This document shows, piece by piece, positions 18,015 through 26,040 of a DNA stretch of 64,000 nt (positions are counted from its first letter, which is position 1; every line of letters starts with the position of its first letter). Both the position numbers and the translations under genes were made by a program. Below the pieces are notes generated by a model. That model was not told the DNA's origin. It ran no database searches and saw only the letters and a program-made list of their open reading frames with translations. Origin of the DNA: Clostridium_B lapidicellarium (GTDB lineage: Bacteria; Bacillota; Clostridia; Clostridiales; Clostridiaceae); assembly GCF_041224415.1 (NCBI RefSeq), contig NZ_JBGFFE010000009.1, forward strand, positions 1-64,000. The letters run 5' to 3'.

Positions 18015-18292
18015 AAAAAAAGCGGCCAAATTTCTCACTTGGGGCGAGAAGTTTGGCCGCGCGGTACCACCCAAAATTTTTACTCAAAGTAATAACGGTA
18101 TTACCGGAAAAGCCTACTTAAAGTTCAGCTCACAACTTAAAGGCTACCTTCAATAGTTGTATTTATGAGTTTTCACCAAATCTCACTCTCTAAAAAATAT
18201 TCCCTATTTACTCTTCCTTGTCATTGTCTTTTATACTCTATAATTTTTATACAAATCTTTTTAACAATTTTATTAATCAAAATTCAGTGTAT
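18015..18292 (-). promoter_or_regulatory. T-box leader of the ilvC operon (probable valine specifier)
   Basis: tRNA-sensing leader on the minus strand. It has a stem I with the AAGAGTA loop-E strand, AGAGAG and GGTGAAAAC apex, the T-box GGGTGGTACCGC (plus 18061-18072), and a long terminator stem (18022-18060, GCGGCCAAA / TTTGGCCGC) followed by seven U. In the specifier loop the strand after the CTATT helix is GAAGGTAG; I read GUA (Val) at 18145-18147. GGU (Gly) is the alternative register, but the antiterminator bulge UGGU pairs with discriminator A, which fits tRNA-Val and not bacterial tRNA-Gly. Uncharged tRNA would let transcription proceed into ilvC. Confidence 0.93.
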
Positions 18293-18298
18293 GTGATG

Positions 18299-18327
18299 AT
18301 AATAATCCTTCATTATCAGAATGTCAA
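18299..18327 (-). promoter_or_regulatory. Promoter of the ilvC operon
   Basis: On the minus strand TTGACA (plus 18322-18327), a 17-base spacer and TATTAT (18299-18304). Transcription would begin near 18292, giving the roughly 440-base T-box leader before ilvC. Confidence 0.85.
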
Positions 18328-18450
18328 GAGCTTTTTTGCAAAAAAATTATTTTTTTGAATCAATATTTTTTCCTACATTATATGCAAATTTGATACTCAA
18401 ACTTGCAAAAATAAATTTCATGGATTTTATAGACTTTTTTAAATTAATTG

Positions 18451-18479
18451 TTGACATGTTTATTTTTTTATAGTATATT
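18451..18479 (+). promoter_or_regulatory. Promoter of the orphan T-box
   Basis: TTGACA (18451-18456), a 17-base spacer and TATATT (18474-18479), a near-consensus sigma-A promoter. It is divergent from the ilvC promoter 124 bases away. Confidence 0.8.
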
Positions 18480-18482
18480 ATG

Positions 18483-18712
18483 TACAATAAATAAAAAACA
18501 TTGACGGAGAAGAGTAAACAAAAATATGCCTTCAGAGAATGGGAATGTGGTGAGAACCCAGAAGCTAAAGTTGTTGAAAATCACTTCCGAGTTGCATGCT
18601 GAAATTAATTTAAGTAAAGTAAGCTATGCCGGCACAGCCGTTATACGCATGAGTAATAATTTGGGTGGTACCGCGGTAGACTTTCGCTCCAGAGTGAGAA
18701 GTCTATTTTTTT
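18483..18712 (+). promoter_or_regulatory. Complete T-box leader with no gene behind it (probable isoleucine specifier)
   Basis: A full T-box riboswitch on the plus strand: the GGAGAAGAGTAAAC stem I strand, CAGAGAATGGG and GGTGAGAACCC apex, the specifier strand GAAAATCAC, the T-box GGGTGGTACCGCGG (18663-18676) and a terminator (TAGACTT / AAGTCTA, 18677-18705) followed by seven T. I read the specifier as AUC (Ile, 18580-18582); AAU (Asn) is the other register, but the UGGU bulge demands discriminator A, which fits Ile and not Asn. No plus-strand gene follows: the next gene is on the minus strand and ends at 19100. The target gene appears to have been lost, unless the leader RNA has its own role. 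Confidence 0.88.
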
Positions 18713-19028
18713 ATACTCTAATTTCACATACAAATTATTTTATTTAAAATTACAGTGTATATTTTTTTAACCTAATCGGCGAGAAGTCGTCCACCTCTAT
18801 AGGTGGTGTGATAAATTGAATAATATTCGAATTTGCTTTATCCTATTAAAAGACAAATAGTGTCAGAATCTGTCTTTTAAACTCTAAAATCAATTATACT
18901 ATCTTTTTATCTTTTAAAAAATCAAAACAAAGTTTTATTCATTCATTAAACGGAATTGACGGGCAGCAGGAAATTTCCTGACTTCAACCCTGCACAATTT
19001 CAACAGGCGCTTGTAAAAATATCTATAA
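18713..19028. other. Gene-free stretch with small hairpins, possible IS remnant
   Basis: No ORF is supported. A hairpin CCACCT-CTAT-AGGTGG (18791-18806) followed by TGTGATAAATTGAA resembles the right end of IS200/IS605-type elements as I know them from clostridia, but no transposase or left end is visible. A 10-bp perfect repeat, TTAAAAGACA / TGTCTTTTAA, occupies 18846-18880. The stretch looks like scar sequence where the gene controlled by the upstream T-box may once have been. Confidence 0.35.
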
Positions 19029-19076
19029 AAAATAGGGGAACACTGTAAAAACAAGCTTACAGTGTTCCCCTATTTT
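19029..19076. terminator. 20-bp bidirectional terminator
   Basis: A perfect 20-bp inverted repeat (AAAATAGGGGAACACTGTAA at 19029-19048 and its complement at 19057-19076) with an 8-base loop. On the minus strand it is followed by a T-rich run, so it ends the transcript of the secreted protein gene; on the plus strand it would stop any read-through from the orphan T-box. Confidence 0.9.
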
Positions 19077-19099
19077 GATTTTTATATGTTCCTTTTTCT

Positions 19100-20521
19100 T
19101 CAGCTGCCAAACTTACTTCCTCTGTCGCCTATGTAGTACTCAAATGTACTTCCCATACTGTCTAGAGACCATAATCCGGTTGCCTTGAAATTATATCCAC
19201 TATAGGTATCATAATCTGCGGGATCTGTATTGTAGGTCTGTATTATAGGATATATAGGCTTGTCCAATCCATAGGCTTTATATTCCCTTGCCATCGTATC
19301 CAGGCAGGAAGCAACAGACCAGCCCATTTCTTTCCAGTAACATTGTGGTGCTGAAAAATCGCAGTATTTGTTAAAAACAGAATAGGGTATATTCTGGTGA
19401 TAACTTGCTATTGGAAAAGATGAATATCCAATTATGGCATTTGGACATTTGCTTCTCACAATCTGACATACCTGTTCTGCCGCATCAAATTTATTGGCTA
19501 CACCGGCCACGTTACTGTCGCCCTCGGCATCAAAGACATAATAATCGCTGTTGTTCAATGCATCTACTATAATATCCGCTTCACTTTCGGGATAATTGAA
19601 ATAGTTGTACCCCCAGGTGCCTACTATGAATCCATTTCGCCTAAAGTCTCCTACATATTTCAGAAAATCATCCCTGAAGTTTGTCCCACCTCCTGAGGGG
19701 CTTGAACCTTCATTGTATTTTATGCATACATTGTTTATTCCCATGTTTTGCAGCTTTTGAATCAGAGCATCTATACCTCCGTAGGAATCCACTTCACTTT
19801 GAAGCTCCCATATCCACATGGATGTAGATGCTACAGATTCTACATTTTTATTCGAAGGTTTTATTGTAACACTAAGGTTCACCGGTTTGTCATATCCTTC
19901 TACACTTCCCTGATAAACATAGGTTCCCGGTGGATCCTGCGTATTAACACTTTTACTCCACACAACCCCTACCTGTTTGACGGTTCCGTCAGACATGGTA
20001 GCCGCAACGGTAGTCGGGAGGGTATAATTATCTCCCTGACTTATAGCCACATTCATGTCATTTACACTCACTACCTTCAATGTAGTTCTAAAATCCATGC
20101 TGAAATTACTTTTTATCTGCCTGTTATACCTCGATTTCAGATTAGAATCCACAGTCAATATGTATTCGCTGTTAAGAGCATAGGATTGTTTTGGTGAAAC
20201 ATTTACGTAATAGCCATTATTACTCAATGATATATTTAAGGACACTTGTCCATTAGTTTCTTTATTTACAACTTTTATACTGTTTTGGGCGGATGACAGA
20301 TCAACAGGTTGATTGAATTTTATAGTCCAAGTTTTATCCACAGGTACATCTTCCCTGCTTTCAGGACTGCTTTGTGTCACATACTGCCGAGGTGCATCAT
20401 TCTGCGCTGTTTCATCGGCCAAAGCAAAACTGCAGTAATTCAGCTCACATATTAAGACAACTACTGCAAATATAAAAATATTCTTTAGCAGTTTAAACAA
20501 TAAACTCCTTCCTTTCTGCAT
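19100..20521 (-). CDS. Secreted Ig-like/TIM-barrel (glycoside-hydrolase-like) protein
   Basis: 473-residue exported protein. A signal peptide (hydrophobic about 12-35, FALA end) is followed by an SbsA-type Ig-like domain (about 48-148, VPVDKTWTIKFNQPVDLSS), a second Ig-like domain of the Big_4 kind (about 150-220, LPTTVAATMSDGTVKQVGVVW) and a C-terminal domain of about 240 residues with alternating strands and acidic residues (YYVFDAEGDSN, IIGYSSFP, DFSAPQCYW) that looks like a TIM-barrel hydrolase related to GH25-like folds. It probably acts on the cell wall or an extracellular glycan; the substrate is not known. An internal TTG at codon 8 has a better ribosome binding site (AAGGAAGGAG) than the ATG. 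Monocistronic with a strong terminator. Confidence 0.7.
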   Translation of the reverse strand: MQKGRSLLFKLLKNIFIFAVVVLICELNYCSFALADETAQNDAPRQYVTQSSPESREDVPVDKTWTIKFNQPVDLSSAQNSIKVVNKETNGQVSLNISLSNNGYYVNVSPKQSYALNSEYILTVDSNLKSRYNRQIKSNFSMDFRTTLKVVSVNDMNVAISQGDNYTLPTTVAATMSDGTVKQVGVVWSKSVNTQDPPGTYVYQGSVEGYDKPVNLSVTIKPSNKNVESVASTSMWIWELQSEVDSYGGIDALIQKLQNMGINNVCIKYNEGSSPSGGGTNFRDDFLKYVGDFRRNGFIVGTWGYNYFNYPESEADIIVDALNNSDYYVFDAEGDSNVAGVANKFDAAEQVCQIVRSKCPNAIIGYSSFPIASYHQNIPYSVFNKYCDFSAPQCYWKEMGWSVASCLDTMAREYKAYGLDKPIYPIIQTYNTDPADYDTYSGYNFKATGLWSLDSMGSTFEYYIGDRGSKFGS

Positions 20522-20680
20522 AAAAGTAATATATTCCTCTTTTTTTTCCTCCTTTCCTCTGATTTAAAAACATACCATATTACCATTTTATTTCCTAAAG
20601 ATTATAACTCAATGAACAAACTATTAATAATATGTAAATAATATATGAATTAACCGTCAAAAGCTCAAAAGTTAAAATAT

Positions 20681-21748
20681 TTAAATCCAAATCAGAAAAA
20701 GTTTTTTGCTGTCTATGCACATATCCCAGGGCTGATTCAAATTCTTAATTTTTTGCCATTTTTCTCTGCTTATTTCCCATCTCAACGTCTTGATTTTATC
20801 ATAAGATTTTTCTTCCACACTCTCCAGATAAATTGCCGTTGTAAAAGGACCATTGTTTACATATTTTACACGACATTTGAAAATATTTTCGCCAGTGCAC
20901 CCATTTCCCATGGTAATATAATGTGATCTAATACCTACGTAGGACGGAGAACCTTTGATTTTTTTGTCAGTTTTAAGTGTACAGCCCCAGTCAAGAGCTT
21001 CTACCGTATTTTCATCCAGTACTTCAATCCTGGATATATTTTTACATCCGGTGAGCCGGGCGGCAGCAAGGGTAGCCGGATTCTCAAATATATAATCCCT
21101 GTCTCCGCAGCTTTCGACCACTCCGTTATTGATTATTGCAATATTCTTACAGATTCGATACACCTCGTCCCTGTTATGTGATACAAAAACTGTAGATCCG
21201 GTGTAATTATTCAATATGTATACAAGTCGTTCCTCCATTTTACTTCTCAAATGGCTGTCGAGAGCTGAAAATGGTTCATCCAGCAGCAATATCTCAGGTT
21301 TTACAGCCAGCGCCCTGGCAATGGCGACTCTCTGCTGCTGCCCACCTGAAAGCTGGCTGGGATATCTGTCTTCCAGCCCGTTTAAGTTCATCATGTTTAT
21401 CTTTTCAGAGACTATTTTATCTTTTTCGACGCGCGATATATTATTTAAGGCAAAACTTATATTTTGACTTACAGTCATGTTGGGAAACAACGCGTAATTT
21501 TGAAACAAAAATCCAACTTTCCTGCTGCGGACGGGAATATTTATTTTCTTTTCAGAATCATACAGTACCTTTCCATTTAATATGATTTTCCCGCTGTCAG
21601 GGACTTCCAGCCCTGCAATACATTTTAGCGTCATACTCTTACCCGAACCCGACGCCCCAAGCAGACCTATGATATTATCTTCTGTACTGAATTTAACATT
21701 AAGATTAAATCCATGGAATTTTTTTTTGACATCAATATAAAGCCCCAT
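20681..21748 (-). CDS. modC: Molybdate ABC transporter ATP-binding protein
   Basis: Energises molybdate (or tungstate) import through ModB. From the ATG at 21748, behind GGGAG, it is 355 residues; a frame 7 codons longer overlaps modB and is less likely. Walker A GASGSGKS (31-38), the signature LSGGQQQR, Walker B ILLLDEPFSALD and the H-loop FVSHNRDE are all present. The C-terminal part (about 260-350, SPSYVGIRSHYI) is the TOBE-like regulatory domain usual for ModC. It is one base downstream of the modB stop, last in modA-modB-modC. Confidence 0.93.
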   Translation of the reverse strand: MGLYIDVKKKFHGFNLNVKFSTEDNIIGLLGASGSGKSMTLKCIAGLEVPDSGKIILNGKVLYDSEKKINIPVRSRKVGFLFQNYALFPNMTVSQNISFALNNISRVEKDKIVSEKINMMNLNGLEDRYPSQLSGGQQQRVAIARALAVKPEILLLDEPFSALDSHLRSKMEERLVYILNNYTGSTVFVSHNRDEVYRICKNIAIINNGVVESCGDRDYIFENPATLAAARLTGCKNISRIEVLDENTVEALDWGCTLKTDKKIKGSPSYVGIRSHYITMGNGCTGENIFKCRVKYVNNGPFTTAIYLESVEEKSYDKIKTLRWEISREKWQKIKNLNQPWDMCIDSKKLFLIWI

Positions 21749-21749
21749 A

Positions 21750-22436
21750 TTATCTTCTCCCAACACCATATATGTTTTTCTTTTGACGTTCGTTCCAATA
21801 ATCCATTAAAAAAATCATAACCGTTGAAATTGCAACAATTAATATGACCCAGATAAGCGCATTTCCCATTTCACCATTTTCTGCCGCAAAATAAATAGCT
21901 ATGGGAATAGTCTGCGTTTTGCCAGGTATATTTCCAGCCACCATGAGAGTAGCTCCAAATTCCCCAAGACACCTGGCAAAAGAAAGGACTGTTGCCGCAC
22001 CTATTCCAGGCCATGCCAGCGGCAGTATCACCTTCCAAAAAATCTTACATTCAGATACTCCAAGAGTTCTTGCGGCATTTATAATGTTATTGTCTATCTG
22101 TTCAAAAGATCCCTTTGTTGTCCTGTACATCAACGGAAATGATACAACAGCGGCAGCTACAACAGCGGCCGGCCATGAAAAAATTAAGCTTGTTCCAAAT
22201 TTCATCAGCAATTTACCTATAGGTCCATTTTTCCCAAAAATAATAAGCAAAAAAAAGCCAACTACCGTTGGCGGAAGTACAAGAGGAAGTGTAAATACAG
22301 TATCTATGATGTTTCTGAATTTTCCTTCATAATTGGTCATCCAGTAAGCTGCAATGATTCCAACAAAAAATGTTATAATAGTAGCTATAAAAACCGTCTT
22401 TATAGAAATCCAGGCCGGTGAAATATCAAAATCCAC
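21750..22436 (-). CDS. modB: Molybdate ABC transporter permease
   Basis: Membrane channel of the molybdate importer, 228 residues with about five or six membrane helices. The cytoplasmic EAA loop, which docks on ModC, is visible as INAARTLGVSECKIFWKVILPLAWPG. GTG start at 22436, five bases after GGGGGAG. It sits 41 bases after modA and directly before modC, an intact three-gene cassette. Confidence 0.94.
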   Translation of the reverse strand: MDFDISPAWISIKTVFIATIITFFVGIIAAYWMTNYEGKFRNIIDTVFTLPLVLPPTVVGFFLLIIFGKNGPIGKLLMKFGTSLIFSWPAAVVAAAVVSFPLMYRTTKGSFEQIDNNIINAARTLGVSECKIFWKVILPLAWPGIGAATVLSFARCLGEFGATLMVAGNIPGKTQTIPIAIYFAAENGEMGNALIWVILIVAISTVMIFLMDYWNERQKKNIYGVGRR

Positions 22437-22477
22437 AGCAACTCCCCCTTTATTTCAAAATCAAAAGTATATGCACT

Positions 22478-23293
22478 TTACTTTGCTATCTTGAACCCGT
22501 ATTTTTCAAATACTGTTTTAGATTTATCCCCTGATAAAAATGAAAGAAATTCTTTAGCCGCACCTGCATTTTTACTATTTTTCACTACAGCTGCAGGATA
22601 AATTACAGTTTTATGGGAATCCTTTGGTGCCGCAGCTATGATATCAACCTTATTCGATATAAGTGCATCCGTTTTATAAACAATACCTGCATCTGCATTT
22701 TTTGTTTCAACCCAGGTTAAAACCTCTTTTACATCTTTTCCATAAACAACCTTAGGCTGAACCTTATCCATTAATTTTAAATTTGTAAGAACTTCCTGAG
22801 AATACTGACCTACAGGAACACTTTTAATCTCACCAAGTGCCACTTTCTGAACCTTGTCTGAAGCCAGATCATCAAAATTTTTGACATTGGAAGAACCCTT
22901 AGGAACTATAAGCACTACATCATTCTGCAGTAAATTCTTTATAGTATCGTTTACAACAAGATTTTCATTTTTGAGATCATCCATCTGCTTGGTGGCAGCA
23001 GATACAAATATATCAACTGGTGCACCCTGTTCAATTTGTCTTTGAAGACTGCCCGAAGCCCCAAAATTGTACTTGACAGTGACATTGGGATGTTCTTTTT
23101 TATACAGTTTCCCTATTTCATTCATTGAATCCTTAAGACTTGCAGCTGCCGATACGGTCAAAGTAACCTGCTTGTCCTTATTTGCCGATGAACCAGTTTC
23201 TTTGGAACTTGCATTGGATCCACCGCATCCTGCTGCCAGGAATACAATACACAAGGACATGACAATAAATAACATTCTCTTAGATTTTTTCAT
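22478..23293 (-). CDS. modA: Molybdate-binding lipoprotein
   Basis: Extracellular binding protein that delivers molybdate to ModBC. 271 residues with a lipoprotein signal; the lipobox is LAAG followed by Cys23. The mature part matches ModA: LTVSAAASLKDSMNEIGKLY at the start, with the serines that hold the oxyanion, YNFGASGSLQRQIEQGAPVD, and a C-terminal FLSFLSGD segment. First gene of the operon. An array of AT-rich repeats upstream (23331-23412) could be the site of molybdate-responsive control. Tungstate could be an alternative substrate, as in many clostridia. Confidence 0.94.
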   Translation of the reverse strand: MKKSKRMLFIVMSLCIVFLAAGCGGSNASSKETGSSANKDKQVTLTVSAAASLKDSMNEIGKLYKKEHPNVTVKYNFGASGSLQRQIEQGAPVDIFVSAATKQMDDLKNENLVVNDTIKNLLQNDVVLIVPKGSSNVKNFDDLASDKVQKVALGEIKSVPVGQYSQEVLTNLKLMDKVQPKVVYGKDVKEVLTWVETKNADAGIVYKTDALISNKVDIIAAAPKDSHKTVIYPAAVVKNSKNAGAAKEFLSFLSGDKSKTVFEKYGFKIAK

Positions 23294-23330
23294 ATAACAT
23301 AACTCCCCTTATTGCAATTATATTTTTCAA

Positions 23331-23412
23331 CATAACATAACATTATATAACGTAATATAAAGTATATATTCAATCCATTTATTTTATGTTATATTATGTT
23401 ATATTATATAAT
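23331..23412 (-). promoter_or_regulatory. Repeat array upstream of modA, possible molybdate operator
   Basis: The region carries ATAAC-type units: CATAACATAACAT, then the palindrome TTATAT-AACGTA-ATATAA (23343-23360), then two tandem ATGTTATATT units (23386-23395, 23396-23405) in the opposite sense. The palindrome resembles the TATATAAC-type half-sites of ModE operators. No ModE gene is in the window. Confidence 0.4.
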
Positions 23413-23485
23413 AAAATTATATATTTCAAAAACTGATCAGTCAAGCCAATATCTAAATTTTCAGTATAATATTTAAAAATAAGCA

Positions 23486-23527
23486 GGGTGCTGTAAAACT
23501 GTTTTAAAAAATAATTTTACAGCACCC
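23486..23527 (-). terminator. Terminator of plsC-sulfurtransferase unit
   Basis: A 13-bp stem, GGGTGCTGTAAAA / TTTTACAGCACCC, with a 16-base loop, 36 bases after the sulfurtransferase stop. On the minus strand it is followed by TGCTTATTTTT. Confidence 0.85.
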
Positions 23528-23562
23528 CATTTTACATATTAAAAAATAAGCAGAAGCCTGAT

Positions 23563-24411
23563 TTAATTGTAACTGCTGACAGCTTTCTCTACGTTATTTT
23601 CCCCATAGGTTATCCAGTCACTCCAGCTCCCACTGTAAAGTTTAACCTTTAATCCAATTTCATCCATCAGCAAAAAATTAAAGGCCGCATCAATTCCTGA
23701 TCCGCAGTATACTACCGCACCTTTTTTATCATGGGCGTTTTTAAATTTTCTCTTTAAGTAATCAATATCAGCAACGGTATTGTCCACGTTCAAACTTTCT
23801 TTCCAGTAATAATTTACAGCCCCGGGTATGTGTCCTGCTATTTTGTCTATGGGCTCACTTTCACCTCTGTACCTTGCCGGAGTCCTTGAATCTATCAATA
23901 TCCATTTGCTGTCATATTTTATTCTATTTACAAAATTTACATCCGATATTATATTTTCATTCATATTCAATTGAAAATTACTTTTTCTAGTGGATTTTGA
24001 CACATCTTCAGAAAGCCTGTTTCCATCATTTATCCATTTGCCTATTCCACCATCCAGGATGTAGTTAAATTTATGTCCCATGTAGTACCTAAGCATCCAG
24101 CAAAATCTTGCTGCATCGGCAATTTTATAATCATCATAGGCCACCACCACAGTACCTTCACTTATTCCCAAATTCTCCACTGTATTTCTAAATTTTTCAG
24201 CTTTGGGAAGAGGATTTCTGCCGCCGTGTTTCCCCGGTGTCGAAGATAATTCAGTATTCAAGTCCACAAAAAAAGCACCTTCTATGTGGGATTTTTTATA
24301 AGACTTTTTCCCATAGCTTTCATCCAACAGATCTCCCCTGCAATCCACAATCACCAGGTTGTCGTCTTTTAAATGATCTTTAAGCCATCTGGTAGTAACA
24401 AAATTTTTCAT
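23563..24411 (-). CDS. Sulfurtransferase, rhodanese/3-mercaptopyruvate type
   Basis: Two-domain rhodanese, 282 residues. The N-terminal domain is inactive (no cysteine loop) and the C-terminal domain carries the active-site loop CGSGIDA (about 238-244), closer to the CGSGVTA of 3-mercaptopyruvate sulfurtransferases than to the CRKGVT of thiosulfate enzymes. It moves a sulfane sulfur to a thiol acceptor or cyanide. Family signatures DCRGDLLD, SHIEGAFFVDL and RYRGESEPID...GHIPGAVN are clear. It lies 16 bases behind plsC, so the two are probably co-transcribed, although no functional link is evident. Confidence 0.88.
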   Translation of the reverse strand: MKNFVTTRWLKDHLKDDNLVIVDCRGDLLDESYGKKSYKKSHIEGAFFVDLNTELSSTPGKHGGRNPLPKAEKFRNTVENLGISEGTVVVAYDDYKIADAARFCWMLRYYMGHKFNYILDGGIGKWINDGNRLSEDVSKSTRKSNFQLNMNENIISDVNFVNRIKYDSKWILIDSRTPARYRGESEPIDKIAGHIPGAVNYYWKESLNVDNTVADIDYLKRKFKNAHDKKGAVVYCGSGIDAAFNFLLMDEIGLKVKLYSGSWSDWITYGENNVEKAVSSYN

Positions 24412-24427
24412 CTAACTCCCCTCCATA

Positions 24428-25147
24428 TTATCTACTATTTAAATTTTTTTCTATTATCGACTTAACCATTAATGGCAGGCTTCTTTTTTGTTTTGCACTT
24501 AAAAGCTTTACATCAATAGGTTTATCAATGACCATCTTCACTCCGGCAGGTGCAAATATTTTATATTTACAGCCTTCAAATATTCTATAGCTGCCATCAA
24601 TGGCAACGGGAATTATGGAAACACCCGATTTTATTGCAAGTTTAAAACTACCCTTTTTAAAATCAAGCATCTTATGGCACTTACTTATAGTACCCTCTGG
24701 GAATACAACCATGGAATACCCATTTTTCAAATTGTCTATCCCCCTCGCAATAGCTTTCACAGATTCTCTCATATTTTCCCTGTCCATAAATACACAGTGA
24801 ATCTTTTTCATTCCTTCTCTAATAACCGGTACTTTTAGAAGTTCTTTTTTTGCTATAAATCCCATGGATTTGTCAATATAAGCAAGCATAACAAGAGGAT
24901 CAAAGATTCCCTGATGATTCGAAACAAATAGATAGTTCCTTTCCCCAATGTTTTTCTGGCCAATTACATCCACTTTAACTCCAATTTTATCCAAAATGTT
25001 TTTTGCCCATTTCGACACAATTTCCGATATAAGTCTATCTGCCTTTTTACCCGCAAAATTTTTATACATGAACTTAATTTTCAATTCCAGATAAAGAGTA
25101 TAAAATGCATAAAAAATAAAATAAATGTACAAAAATACAGTTTTCAT
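24428..25147 (-). CDS. plsC: 1-acyl-sn-glycerol-3-phosphate acyltransferase
   Basis: Adds the second acyl chain to lysophosphatidic acid to make phosphatidic acid at the membrane. 239 residues; N-terminal hydrophobic segment (about 1-20), then the acyltransferase motifs: I NHQGIFD (about 77-83; the family form is NHxxxxD), II around FMDRENMRES, III FPEGTISK (about 148-155), and IV VIPVAIDGSY. ATG after GGAGAAAAAT. First of a two-gene unit with the sulfurtransferase. Confidence 0.9.
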   Translation of the reverse strand: MKTVFLYIYFIFYAFYTLYLELKIKFMYKNFAGKKADRLISEIVSKWAKNILDKIGVKVDVIGQKNIGERNYLFVSNHQGIFDPLVMLAYIDKSMGFIAKKELLKVPVIREGMKKIHCVFMDRENMRESVKAIARGIDNLKNGYSMVVFPEGTISKCHKMLDFKKGSFKLAIKSGVSIIPVAIDGSYRIFEGCKYKIFAPAGVKMVIDKPIDVKLLSAKQKRSLPLMVKSIIEKNLNSR

Positions 25148-25311
25148 ATTTTTCTCCTACAATATCACATATTTAATATTTACATTATATCATTATTTAA
25201 ATAAAAAATTGTATAAAATTATTGAAGATATGTCCGGTTAAGGATAAAATGATATCATACAAGTATTATAAATTTTTAATCAAAAGAAAATTATAGGAAG
25301 CGACAAATCTT

Positions 25312-26040
25312 ATGTTAATAAATTTGTTTAAGGGAATAGCCATAGGTATGATAATAGGCATGCCTTTCGGACCAATTGGAGCCCTGTGTCTTAAAAACAC
25401 ATTGACTTTCGGGCGCAGATACGGCTTGATTTCAGGACTTGGAGCTGCATTTACAGACAGTATATATGCTTCTCTGGTTCTAATGAGCTTTATGTTGATA
25501 AAAAAATTTGTTGTATTGCATGAACTATACCTCCGTATTATAGGAGGACTTATATTAGTCTGCTTTGGAATTTATCCGGTTATAAATAGAAAACATCACA
25601 TTACATTAAATATAAAAAAAATCAACAAGAAAGATATTTCACAAAATAACAATTTACTGTTTAAGACATTTACTTCCACATTTTTAATATCACTGGCAAA
25701 CCCAACGACTGCTCTTCTGCTTATAGCCATATTTACAGGTTTGCACCTGTCAAATGTACGAATAAGTCCTATAAATAAATATTTTCTAATTCTGGGCATA
25801 TTCACTGGATGTATGATCTGGTGGTTTATACTTGTTTCCACGGCAGGAAAATTTACAAGCAAGCTCAAGGTGGAAAATAAATTTTTTCTAAATAAAATAT
25901 TGGACCTGGCAATAACTATCGGCGGAATAATAATATTTTTAAGTGCTTTTATTTCCTTTAGAATCAGAAGGCCCTCTCTTTTAAATTTAAAACTGTTTAA
26001 CACATTTAAAAGCTCATTTTTCAAAATACCCTGGATTTGA
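25312..26040 (+). CDS. LysE/RhtB-family amino acid exporter
   Basis: Integral membrane exporter, 242 residues with about six helices. The family signature GMPFGPIGALCLKNTLTFGRRYGLISGLGAAFTD-type start (here about 17-50) is clear, with the conserved proline and glycine pattern of LysE/RhtB; NPTTALL near residue 128 is the second family motif. Substrate unknown, probably an amino acid or derivative. Its last 20 bases overlap the end of the convergent yitT gene. Confidence 0.85.
   Translation: MLINLFKGIAIGMIIGMPFGPIGALCLKNTLTFGRRYGLISGLGAAFTDSIYASLVLMSFMLIKKFVVLHELYLRIIGGLILVCFGIYPVINRKHHITLNIKKINKKDISQNNNLLFKTFTSTFLISLANPTTALLLIAIFTGLHLSNVRISPINKYFLILGIFTGCMIWWFILVSTAGKFTSKLKVENKFFLNKILDLAITIGGIIIFLSAFISFRIRRPSLLNLKLFNTFKSSFFKIPWI

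Noticed and set aside
18526..18747. 73-codon frame over the plus-strand T-box
   Set aside because: It runs through conserved T-box structure and the terminator; the RNA element explains the sequence.
23381..23412. CRISPR-like short repeat
   Set aside because: Only two adjacent 10-base units with no spacers; fits an operator array or AT-rich repeat.
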